From positions 55,618-119,617 of the forward strand of contig JAKSYS010000106.1 in assembly GCA_022925895.1 (NCBI GenBank): a stretch of DNA of 64,000 bases, written 5' to 3'. The translations under genes were made by a program, and so were the position numbers. Positions 32,935 through 43,314 of this stretch are shown one piece after another (positions within the stretch are counted from its first letter, which is position 1; every line of letters starts with the position of its first letter). This stretch comes from Fragilaria crotonensis. Taxonomy: Eukaryota; Bacillariophyta; Fragilariophyceae; Fragilariales; Fragilariaceae. The notes beneath the pieces are model-generated. The model saw only the letters and a list, made by a program, of their open reading frames with translations, had not been told where the DNA came from and did no database searches.

Positions 32935-34963
32935 ATGCATCCACCGTACCGCCTCGTGTTCTCCTGGCTGCTTATTGCCATCACTGCGGAAGCATATCTC
33001 TCCTCCCATTCCCGCACTTCATCCAGGTTGTGTCGTCAAGATTCTACCAACAGTGACTTTGAGAAGCGCAAGGCGGAAATCCAGCGCAAGATTACTGATC
33101 TCAAAAGGGCTGGAAAATTGAAGCGCACATCATCGTCTGGTGGCGATGACGACAATGCCGTTGATATTGAGAGTCTGACAGGCTTGGAACGCATAAAGGC
33201 TCAACGAGAGCAGCTCAAACGGAAAGGCTCTGTCGTAGAGCAATACTCGGGCCAATTGCAAGAAAGGTTGGGCCGAAAGGCACGTTATCTTGGCGTCGAC
33301 CTGGGTAACAAGGCACAAACTTCCGCGCGGAAAGGTCAACTCGGATCACTGGCTCAAGAAGGAGACGATTCGAAGGATCTTGATTCCGATACTTTTGACG
33401 ACGATCTTCTTGCAGACGATGATGACGAGGATGATGAGGATGTCATTGATCAGAAACTCGTTGACTTGGTAGCTGAGAAGTTGCGTGAAAAACGAGCGAG
33501 GGAGCGACAGGAGGAAGAGCAGCGTCTGCAAGTCAAGTTGGAGAAACTTCGTCTGGAACGAGAACAGGCATCCGCGATGAACAATAACACCAAGTTGGCT
33601 CCCTCCACGACAGGTATTGGTGGAGCGTACATCCCAAACACGACGGCCTCGGAAGAAACGAGGCGTCCATCGAGAGGCTCTTGGGGATACTTCGAACGTC
33701 CCAAGGATATTTCTAAGGCATATGGTGGTGGTCGCCGTATTGGGGCGGGATACATGAAGGAAACAGATAGAGAAGCCTCATACGAACAAACTCGAGAGCG
33801 CATGAAGGAATACCGAATCAAGATGGGCATCGACGTTCAATCGGAAACGGACCACGCAGCAGAAATTGACGAGGCGGTAAAGATCGCGAAACTGGCCATG
33901 GAGCGGGGAATCTATAGCACAGCCGTTTCAGCGTTGGAAAAGGTGACTCAGTGGTGCTCTAGCAACTCCAAGGTCGGATCGACTGTTTTTTTGGAGCTAG
34001 CTATGGCATACGAGGCTGTGGGAAGAACTGACGAAGCTTCCAAGTGTACAACAAGCTGAGTACCTGTCGTATCGATGAAGTTAAGAGCAACGCAAAAAGG
34101 CTCCTGTATGGTCTTGAGTCGTTTGAGTTCATGAAATCAGAAGCGCAGCTAGCGTCTTTCAACCGCAAGCAAATCCGCACGAATTTTATTGAAACCACCC
34201 GAATGGACAGTTTCCTCTCAAACTTTGACGACGTTTATAACACAGCGTACGTCGATACAAGTTCGCGGGAGTATAAGAGATTGACTGAAAACGTTGTGCG
34301 ATCCGTTCGAGAGGCTCGTCAGATTCTGCTGAAAGCTACTAACGTCGGTATTGTCGATCGAACCAAAGTCGTTCAAGCCCTTCGTTCCGTCGCTCGCAGA
34401 TTTGATGAAGCTATGCGTGAAGAGAAGAAAGCTGCCGTAGCAGCTACCCAACCTGTTGCCATGATCGATGGCGTGGCCATAGTCTCGAGAAAGAAAGATG
34501 AAGGTGGGTCCGTAGAGTTCACCCTCGCGACGCCTGAACAAATGATAGAGAACCTCAGCGGCGAATGGAGACTACAGCTCATCGCAGACCGCACAGGTGA
34601 CGGGGTAAGCTTCTACAACACCACACTCTCATGGCAGGTGTTGGATACGGACACTATGAAGTTCAGCAGTCAAGGCATCGTCGGTTTCTTGTCGATATCT
34701 GAGCGGGGCGAATTGGAGTTTGAGAAGGAAAACGAGTACTTCGACGTTCCAGCGTTGAATCGGTTGGAGGCGGTGGTATGTTGGCTAGTTTACTCGGTCC
34801 ACAAGGAGGAGCTTCCTCGAACAAAGTGGCACAACAAATCATGACCGTCGACTCGTTACTACTTGTGACTCGATGCGCGGAGGTGCCTCGATGGCAGGAT
34901 GAAGACAAAGCCCACTTTGCGGTGTGGAGAAAAGTTGAACCTGGAACCTTTTCTACCGTTTGA
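32935..34963 (+). CDS. PAP/fibrillin-like plastid protein with coiled-coil region, two frameshifts
   Basis: The ATG at 32935 ([20 protein letters not shown]) gives a signal peptide followed by a Ser/Arg-rich transit-like stretch. There follow a charged coiled-coil region ([20 protein letters not shown]), an acidic patch and a TPR-like helix pair ([20 protein letters not shown]). The C-terminal domain ([46 protein letters not shown]) has the lipocalin-like pattern of plastid lipid-associated (PAP/fibrillin) proteins. These bind lipids at plastoglobules or thylakoids. The frame breaks at about 34054 (one G short in an AAG-TG context) and again near 34745-34755; all three pieces are colinear and well preserved, so about 675 codons in total. 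The shifts look like consensus errors. Family confidence is moderate because only the C-terminal third carries the signature. Confidence 0.7.
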
Positions 34964-35096
34964 ATGCATGTTAGCTAGTTTTGATCTGCAGTGAGAATGG
35001 TCTATGATACTTAGTTAGAAGCTTGTAATATCAGGACTGAGTTACGGTAGACTCGTCTAGGTCGACACTAGCACCGAGAGATCCCCGCAACTCATA

Positions 35097-35996
35097 TCAC
35101 AAAGCCTTAAGAACTTCCATCCATTCGGCCATGCTCAATAGTTGGGTTCCTTTCGCAGAGCTCACAGAGAACTCCATCGGTTCGTCGGCCAGCAGAGCTG
35201 CCACAACTGCACTTGCCGCAACGATGCGATTAGTCTCGAAATGAATGGGTTCGAACGACGATTTCTGGGCGATGAGAGAAAACAAGTTGGGAAGTTCAAA
35301 AGGATCACCCCTGGCACAATCGACGCCCAAGGTATATTTATCGTGAGCCATTGTCACCGAAGCTTCGACGGAATCTATCAACGAATTGTAGTATACTTTG
35401 GACAAACCAAGGTCATTTCCAGTCTCTCCTGGTCCTCCTCCCTTCAAAGCACCAGCTCTGACAATGGAGAGCTTGAGGTACTTGTCCTCACAAATCTGAC
35501 GAATAGCGTTTTCTGATTCCAGCAATTTCACATCCTTGCCTCCTCCGAGGAATCCACCTTTCGCCTTGGTAACCCCCATTTTAGACACCAGAACGATCTT
35601 GCGAAGATCAGAGCCCGCGGATGCAAGAAGCGTAGTAACTGCAGAAGGTTCCACGTGGTCGTCGTAACCAATTAACGTCAAGGAGGTGGCCTTTTGCAAA
35701 GCCATCAGCATTTCATCCCCATCCGAAATGGGTTTGGCGTTTCCAGGGTCATCAACTCCTGCATCAGCATATTCAGCACCATACATCAGTCGTCGACACC
35801 CTGCCTCAGTTCCGGGAGCGCATATCGCGTATGTCGCGATCTGTTCCCTGGCGGCGAGCTTAGAAGTCAGAAGCAGGAGCTCCCTAGATTGTGGGCCGTA
35901 CACCACTGTCGATAGGCAATCGACCTGGACCACCACTGTAAAGGCTCGAAAGGAGATCCATATGAAGACGATTGAAAAGAGTGAGGTCGGGCGCAT
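35097..35996 (-). CDS. Rossmann-fold NAD(P)-binding-like protein with signal peptide
   Basis: 299 residues, intact. The N-terminus MRPTSLFSIVFIWISFRAF is a signal peptide. The body alternates beta strands and helices as in atypical short-chain dehydrogenases (NmrA/Ycf39-like): SLTLIGYDDHVEPSAV, LRKIVLVSKMGVTKAKGG, LLESENAIRQICED and LKLSIVRAGALKGG, the last being the usual 'R-x-G-A/x-L' strand. A classical N-terminal GxxGxxG is not evident; VVYGPQSRELLL stands in its place, so cofactor binding is unsure. It converges on the fibrillin-like gene with 130 bp between. A thylakoid or ER role is an inference from the leader. Confidence 0.65.
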   Translation of the reverse strand: MRPTSLFSIVFIWISFRAFTVVVQVDCLSTVVYGPQSRELLLLTSKLAAREQIATYAICAPGTEAGCRRLMYGAEYADAGVDDPGNAKPISDGDEMLMALQKATSLTLIGYDDHVEPSAVTTLLASAGSDLRKIVLVSKMGVTKAKGGFLGGGKDVKLLESENAIRQICEDKYLKLSIVRAGALKGGGPGETGNDLGLSKVYYNSLIDSVEASVTMAHDKYTLGVDCARGDPFELPNLFSLIAQKSSFEPIHFETNRIVAASAVVAALLADEPMEFSVSSAKGTQLLSMAEWMEVLKAL

Positions 35997-38594
35997 GGTC
36001 GACAGTCACATTAAGTCTCGGATTATGGATGTTTTGTCAACGTAAGTGAAGTACTGTACCAGTGCGTACAAGTACACAGTATCTCAAACTACTGTATACT
36101 GTTGTACCGTAGCATCTGTTCATATGTTCTTACTTCTTACTGTACGATGCGTACAATGTATCCTCCATACCGGTACAGTGGCTGGTACTTGTAGCTCCTC
36201 CGGAATAATCTATGTATGGCTGGTTTCACCTTCGACCCTCGCGAGGTAGGTCATAGTACTAGATGTACATAACTCCTACATATTATATACTAATTCTTTC
36301 GCAAAAGATATGATTGCTCCTCGTGTGATGCTGATCACTGCATTAATCGCACAACTCCAATTCGCTACTGCACATGATGGTGCCTCATCATCGTCGCTTT
36401 ATTCAGCCTTCCCGTGTTGGTCAAAGTAAAGCGTGAACCGTGGTGACTCGAACTTCACGAGCCGCTCATTCTTGTTGCACTAGAGCTGCTGTTCTTGCTG
36501 GGACGCATGGGCGGATGAGCAAGGTGGGCGCAACAAGACTTTCTCAGCAGATTCGCGATTCGATGATAGTTTGCTATTCTTCAACAGTTATCATGGCTTG
36601 AGGAATGGTTACGATCTAAGATTTTCCAGCCAAAGAATGTATGGCATTGGTAAAACAAGGACGTTTCCAAATCACGCCGCATGATGCCATCAGTATTCAC
36701 CGCCCACCCCAGAGGATAAACACATCGTCACGTCGGAGGCTCATGTGATTGAAATTTGGCACAATGATGGACGGTATCCTGTGGTGAAGCTGTGCCAAAT
36801 AATCAATGGGTAGCTTCTGGTAATCCTGGCAGATGCTGGGGGTTGCGAACTTCCTTAGCAAAAATCAGCCCAGTTGGTGAAATCGTTTTCGGATCTTAGT
36901 TTCATCCCACTGAAAAATCATCTTTTGCGATGCGATACTTCAAGTGCACAATGTGTTTATAACTACTACATGATACTTGACTGTTTCAAATCTATATGCC
37001 ACAATAGAACCTTAGCGAAAAGGGGATTGCCCAAATCATTATCAAATATGTTGTTGGCAAGGGAACAGACCGCCGACTCTCTTACGGGAGATGGAAAGCA
37101 ACATGCAAGTATGGGCCTTGGACTATTCATCCACCAGGAACGCATCAAGCAATTAGCATTTTTTTACAACAAGCTGTATTCTATTTTAAATCCACTCCCA
37201 AATTGTCAAATCACGGATGCCATAGAATTTGGCATAGAGAACGCCATTGCTCGTAGACATGATCATGACTCCACGATTCGTTTGCGAAGATCAGTTCTTT
37301 AAGTAAGGACAGTAGTTGGTCGATGTGGTGTGTACGCAAATTAAGCAACGGCCGAAGCAAGGTTCACGTGTTGCTCGTTCCTATTCAACTGTATGGGAGC
37401 CGAATCCTGAAGCGCCTTAAATTTGCGATCGCCTTGATTCACATCATCATTTGCATGCAATTACCGTAGGTATCATTGCCAAAGTAATCGTCGCCATAGT
37501 GGTCAACATGATCATTCTCTCCCTCTTCTTCTGCTCCGGCATCCGCCTCCACACCATTATCGTTGTAGTTGTAGAAACTCTTCTTCCGTCTTCTTTAGTC
37601 GTCATCATACCAACTCCATTCCGCTTGTTCAAGGTGTCAAAAATCTCTCGACAATTATTTGGGAGGGGGTAGAACGGCGGTGTTTGAAAGCTTACTCAAG
37701 TCGACAAGTATTATCCGCGGATCTCGTCATAGCCTTGCCGACGAATGTTGCTTGGCGGACTCACGATTGTTTGGCGGATCACTGAGCATCGTTGTGCACA
37801 CGCAACTGAAATTGGTGCTCCTTACACATGCCAAAATATTTGCGAGAATTTGAAGACTATCGTCCTCACTCATGTTTTTCGATCCCTCAGGCGATGATTA
37901 ATACTGCTTTCCTAGTGAGGACGATAGTCTTCATGGCGTGATCGTTTGAAAGCCGTGTAATCCCATGGTCAATGCCCTTGGTTGCATCGTGATAAAAATC
38001 CATTCTTATGACGTCACTTATCAGAAAACACTTAAGGAAATAATTTTCCAAGTGGAAAACGTACCACGGCCTACCAGCCGATTCCTCAGGATGAAACCAG
38101 CCATACCTGGTACTTGTACCGGTAGAGAGAAGCATAGGTCCAAAAGCACATACATGCTTATGTGTGCACACTCCGAGTGATGCGCAAGTATGTGGGATGG
38201 GGAAAAAGAAAGCATATCGCATATATGCACATGTGTACACTGTATCTTATATCCATACACAAGCCCATCTATTCATAGCATCCCTTACTACTATCATGGT
38301 ACTCGTACTGTACGTATTCCAATAGTGGAGTATCCGTAGCAAGTTGAAGTTTGCACAAAGCTCTGAATCAGAGGGAGAAAGAAGATTTGATTTGGATTGT
38401 CAGATCGTTCCAGCGTCCGGACACCGGACAAGTCCTGAGTCCTTTTTCCAATGCAGTAGAATCTACAAAAATGAATACGAGGATCGCAACGTCAGACAAA
38501 GATTCGATCTTCGCCATCCAGATGTTGGGTATGGATTATGGATACGGATATCGGAAGATTGTGTAGCCTCATAATTCCATCACAAGCAGTCACA
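35997..38594. other. Long upstream region of the FCP gene
   Basis: GTAC words dominate 36050-36200 and 38100-38330. A plus-strand frame of 142 codons (36874-37302, IHQERIKQLAFFYNKLYSIL) has no recognisable domain and is not called as a gene. Nothing else is seen. The last 250 bp must contain the light-regulated FCP promoter; no standard box could be assigned with confidence. Confidence 0.4.
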
Positions 38595-39185
38595 ATGAAG
38601 TGTGTTATCATTGCATCCCTCCTCGCATCCGCCGCTGCCTTTGCGCCAGCCAAGTCTGCCTCCAAGGTCACTGCCATCAACGCGTTCGAGGGTGAACTTG
38701 GTGCTCAGGCCCCTCTTGGATTCTTCGATCCTCTTGGCCTCGTCGCCGATGGTGACCAGGCGAAGTTCGACCGCCTCCGATACGTTGAGCTCAAGCACGG
38801 ACGTATCTCCATGCTTGCTGTTGTTGGATATCTCGTTGCCGAGGCTGGAGTCCGTCTTCCAGGAGACATCGACTACCACGGAACCAGCTTTGCATCCATC
38901 CCTAACGGATTCGCCGCCTTCAACGCCATCCCTTCCGCCGGACTTGCTCAGTTGATCGCCTTCATTGGATTCCTCGAGCTCGGAGTCATGAAGGATATTA
39001 CCGGAGGAGAGTTCGTTGGCGATTTCCGTAACGACGCCATCGACTTCGGCTGGGACTCTTTCGATGAAGAGACCAAGTTGAACAAGCGTGCGATTGAGCT
39101 CAACCAGGGACGTGCTGCCCAAATGGGAATTCTCGCCCTCATGGTTCACGAACAACTTGGAGTTTCCCTCATCCCATCTGTGTAA
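38595..39185 (+). CDS. Fucoxanthin-chlorophyll a/c binding protein (Lhcf type)
   Basis: 196 residues, intact and without introns. The leader MKCVIIASLLASAAAFAPAK contains the diatom plastid bipartite signal with cleavage at ASA-AFAP. The mature protein has the three light-harvesting helices. Helix A includes RYVELKHGRISMLAVVGYLV (Glu/His/Arg chlorophyll ligands and the charge pair). The middle helix is LAQLIAFIGFLELGVMKD. Helix C is AIELNQGRAAQMGILALMVH (Glu and Gly-Arg ligand pair). The ending EQLGVSLIPSV is typical of Lhcf antenna proteins of pennate diatoms. It binds chlorophyll a, c and fucoxanthin in the thylakoid. An earlier in-frame codon run to 38538 lacks an ATG that would keep the signal peptide N-terminal, so 38595 is chosen. 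Confidence 0.97.
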   Translation: MKCVIIASLLASAAAFAPAKSASKVTAINAFEGELGAQAPLGFFDPLGLVADGDQAKFDRLRYVELKHGRISMLAVVGYLVAEAGVRLPGDIDYHGTSFASIPNGFAAFNAIPSAGLAQLIAFIGFLELGVMKDITGGEFVGDFRNDAIDFGWDSFDEETKLNKRAIELNQGRAAQMGILALMVHEQLGVSLIPSV

Positions 39186-39520
39186 GCTTCAGATACTGAG
39201 CCAACGCATTTCTCCGTCGTTAGCTGTTGTTTTTGCTGATATTTAGTAAAATCTAGTAGTGATGTCAGTACGATGAATTCCTGATTTCCAGGCATAAGAT
39301 GTGGAAAGTGGGTCATCTTGAGGTTGAAACCAGAGACTGCAAGCACTGTGGCTATCCTCTGTTTCATCGGTTTAAATTTACACCACGGATGGCCAGGAGT
39401 GGTTCTCCTCTGGTTTGGGGCTTGAAAGAAGGGACTGCCAAGTTCGAAGGAGTGGTTTTTCCTTTGATGAGTGGCGAGTGGCGACTGTCCTGCATCCAGG
39501 GCTGGTACAGAATACCGGAG

Positions 39521-39587
39521 TACTACTACTAGTAGTAGTATTACGTATTACGTATTACGTATTACGTATTACGTATTACGTATTACG
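39521..39587. repeat. 20-bp palindrome followed by TTACGTA microsatellite
   Basis: A perfect palindrome built of TACTAC...GTAGTA ends at about 39540. It is followed at once by nearly seven copies of the 7-mer TTACGTA (39541-39587). The 7-mer itself contains the palindrome TACGTA. No gene overlaps. Confidence 0.85.
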
Positions 39588-39589
39588 GT

Positions 39590-40355
39590 ATCTGATGTAG
39601 TCTACTACGAAGGAAAAAATGAAGACCGAAATCAACAATTCATCGGACGCACACCTATGATATCTGAAAAGAACGTTGCGAAGTTATACATGCCGATTCG
39701 TTGTGAAGGGTCTAATTCATTTCAAATTTTGACTTCTATTTTACTAGCAACATCGCAAATGCCTAGAGGGGTCCGCCAAGCCCAAACACTATCCTTTCCA
39801 ACCTGCGGTGCAATGATACCAAGGTCAAACTGATATGGCAGAAAGACACCCAATGAGAACCCAACAATGCTTTCATTTTTGGAACAGGGGAAGTACATGA
39901 TTATAGGGAGGGCACCAACAAGATCTTGCCTTAGAAGAGGTGAACCTGCAGTTCCATGTATTCTAATTTTTTCTTGGACTAACATCATTCCCATCCCATA
40001 CGATTTTCTGATTGCCACAAATGTACAAATGCATGCTCTAACCGAAGATTCTAAAGTTGTACACACATACTGGTTATACCTGGTCAAGCTGCCCTGCACT
40101 GCCCATGTTGCCACGTGCCATGGCCGAAGGATGGGCGGGAACCAGACAAAGACAGACAGGTACGATCGATGCATTAGTCAGACAAATGCAGACAAAATAC
40201 ATACACAGCGAACACGGACAACCAATCTAGAATGATACTGAGTATCAATTACCCAGTCCAAAAATGCTGAAAACAAAAAATTATTGCTAGTAGCCACTTA
40301 ATGATTTTGGGATAAGCTGCTGGGATGTTATGTTTGTTGAGGCCTAACCATAGTG
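39590..40355. other. Intergenic, no gene supported
   Basis: One minus-strand frame of 150 codons (39722-40174, ending CDVASKIEVKI) has no family signature and was not accepted. Nothing else is recognised. Confidence 0.35.
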
Positions 40356-40359
40356 TTCT

Positions 40360-41400
40360 AATGAAAAGGAGGTGGAGTGATTTCAATGATTAATGAATCT
40401 TGTGGTGGCCTTGAGCGTGGATAGGACATTTTGAGTGCAGATGATTTATGTATGCCATCATTCTGTGGCAAGTAAGCCTTGCTTTTAACATCATTTGCCA
40501 GCCAATCTCTGTCTGGCCGCTTATGGGCATTTCCAGTCATGTTTTGACTTGTTCTTCAAACTTCTCGTATTGGATTGTGATGGGTGTGGTTGGATCGTGG
40601 AGGGTATGAGTCAAACATGTTGACGTTACCGTGCCAAACAGGTGGGTGGTGTTGTCTAAATGTATGTCTTTGACTTTGGAGAGCGCGGCTGCAAGAGATG
40701 GGTTTGCATGGCTATGTACAAAGTGGTCGTGATAGTCTTTGTCTTCATTGAGGAAGCACGGACAGCAGAGTTATAGTGTGGGATCTTTGGTTTTGGAGAG
40801 GTGGAACTTGTGGTTGCCGAGTGAAGATTATCGGGGATCAACTTGACATGCGATGTGTGGTATGCATGGTGCCGACAGTTTACGTCACTCGGTTGATGGA
40901 GATGAAGATTTTTGTGGGTAGGATGTGCGCAGTTATTTTGGAAGGCTTTGCCCGTAAATGAAATTGGAATTGGAAGAATTTGCCCGTAAGAGAAAATGGA
41001 ATTTTGTCGCTAATGCATCCAAGTCGACATTGTGCTGTGCACCCTGGGAGAGTTTGGTGTATTCACATTTCTCGTCTTGGTGGCTTCTTATCCATTGCAC
41101 CATTGAAAGAGGTTGTTTCAGTTCTGTGTGACACGCACTCTCTGACCACTGAAAGATAATCAGCATTGTCCGGTTGTTTGGTGGGACCATATTTTGGTGA
41201 TGTGACAAACGTGGTGACTCAATTCATTGCGATTGGGCTACTATCCAATAGCCATCGGAGTAAGCATCCTCTGTGACGCAATCCCCAGTGACAGGCCAGC
41301 AGGCAGAGTGAAAAGAAGCAACAGAGCTGTGAATCCACCCAGTTTGCATCTTATTGAGCTGATCATCGGACCTGCCCGGTTGTAAAGTGTTATGTTTTGC
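40360..41400 (-). pseudogene. Degenerate RNase H-bearing retroelement fragment
   Basis: On the minus strand the frame 40933-41208 reads MVQWIRSHQDEKCEYTKLSQ then AQHNVDLDALATKF, matching the final helix and 'W-x-x-S-H-Q-D ... N-x-D-A-D-x-L-A' pattern of a retroelement RNase H domain. Further fragments occur in other frames: LGGFTALLLLFTL (about 41330) before it, and a Cys/His-rich DPTL..CCPCFLNEDKDYHDHF and ISGQTEIGWQMMLKARLT after it. The order fits the 3' part of a degenerate diatom retroelement polyprotein. Many stops and shifts make it dead. Confidence 0.55.
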
Positions 41401-42939
41401 ATGGTTACTAGTTTCTACCCGAAGGTTCTGCTGGCTGTAGACAGTAAACTCCCGTCATTTGCAATTGTGAGGGGCCGTCTCGGCCGAAATGCTCTCCAGA
41501 AGGTATGTGGCCAGTTGTTGGCAATCAAAAAGCAAATGCTGGCACCATGATGGTGATGACTAGACAATCTTCTTCATGAGGCAGGAAGAAGTACTACTAG
41601 TAGCTCTGTATTACAGGAGAGAAAGAAACATCACAAATGCACAGAGTGCGGCTATTATGAAGTTGGGTATAGATGATTTCATAGCTGTGTTTAGACTTTT
41701 ATGAAACATTTTGGTTCTTTGAAATGACTGACCCCATTCCCCACTGATATACCACAAAAGAAATGTGTCCATCCAATAAATGAGTAAATGTATGTTGCTC
41801 TTGCCATGGAAGATTGAAAACATGGAATGCTACATGGAATCACTTGGAGGTTGTCTGGAGGAGCACGGGTCCATGCTTTCCCAACCCAAAGAACAACGAA
41901 GTGCTCCACAAAATAAATGACGGTAAGGACGCCGCCTTGTTTTCAGCAGAATCATCAGAACTCTGACGCTTCCACTCATCACCTCATCTTCTTTCAAGCT
42001 CTGACAAAAACTACTGCAGTATCACTCTCCTCAGCAATAAGATATTGCAGAGCAGCAGCCCATCCTTCTTGGTACAGCGACGCTGGCTACAACGGGTCAG
42101 GACGGCACGCGCAGCACTATTACAAGACGGCAGATGGCAACAAACAATTGGACAATACATGACAACAATGCCAGCAACACCATTGGTGCAAGTATTCTCT
42201 CCCTAAAACCAAATCCTCTGACTGCGGCAAGTGGAAGAAGCAGAGGGGTCACGACTCAACAACGCATGACTGATTACTTCACGGGTCAACCGCCAGCCAG
42301 AATCAGGAAATCAGGAATCCGGAAATTCTTTGCCTTGCGAGCTACTAAAGCCAGGCTGTGGTTGGGTACCTCTGAATTCTTGAAAATGCATCCAAAAAAG
42401 TTTAACCTATATAATTAGTTCTTCTTTATACGATTGCTTAAAGATCATCAGATAGAATCTTCCTTTTTGTTTTTTGTCATTACTTTTTGGGCCCACAAAA
42501 GTGGTTTCTTTGTTCTTGGCAACAATGGCTTATGTTTCATACTAGCTACTAGTCTGACAAAAAAATTATTGTCTGTTTTTGTTTTTTCATGGATAAGGAG
42601 GTCACTGGTCACTGCGACAACAAAGGGAAAAACATGGAGTGTTTATGACTGTTGTTTTTGTTGTGTATACTAAGGGTGGGCCTGCTTAGTGGGAATTTGA
42701 AAGCAGCTTGCTTCTACTCCATTGAAAGTTCTCTTGTTGCACGTGTTCCATATTAAGACCATATCTATGTAGGCCTTAGAACTACTCTATCTGTCCCATA
42801 GACATCACCACTGAGAAAAATCCTGGCATTCTACCGAAACGTCAGGGCGTTCAAATAGATAGAAATGAAAGCTATCAACAATTCTTGTATGTAGGTTTAT
42901 AAATTGGCTTCATCATTTGAATATTTGTTTTTCATTTCA
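41401..42939. other. Gene-poor stretch left of the Harbinger element
   Basis: No supported gene. Short frames at 41917-42162 and 42134-42418 have no motif. Possibly degraded mobile-element DNA. Confidence 0.35.
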
Positions 42940-43019
42940 GGCATTGTCCACGCAAGAATCTTTACATCCAAGTTTCCAAGTACACACAACCTATTCAATC
43001 GTGACTCAACTTCGATTTT
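42940..43019 (+). repeat. Left terminal inverted repeat of the Harbinger element
   Basis: About 80 bp, matched by 46739-46816 plus 53206-53216 on the other strand at roughly 80% or better by eye, including the blocks TTTACATCCAAGTTTCCAAG and TTCGATTTTTG. Confidence 0.82.
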
Positions 43020-43314
43020 TGGTTTAGTAGTGGGACTCGTCTTTCGTTCACGTCGAAATCCAAGTTCCTGCGGTTCAGCTTTGACCACACAATAGGGAAG
43101 ATTCGGAAAGCTGTCAAAAAGATCATCTTGCTGTTGTAGTACGCATGATGCTTGCTCGTCATTGAGTGTTCTGTTCTTTTGTGTTGTTCTACATAAAATG
43201 CGGAACTCCGGACATGTAGAAGAACAATTCTTGTTCTGCCTCCAGGAATCTGCAACGCACACAATCCATATCTTGGTTTTTTGGCATTATCATTATGGTT
43301 GCCAGTAGAGGATC

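Noticed and set aside
36874-37302. 142-codon plus-strand frame upstream of the FCP
   Set aside because: No recognisable motif and no conserved-looking stretch; kept only as a note.
39541-39587. CRISPR-like array
   Set aside because: Seven-base units without spacers; a simple microsatellite in a eukaryotic genome.
39722-40174. 150-codon minus-strand frame
   Set aside because: Despite its length there is no signature, and composition matches surrounding non-coding DNA.
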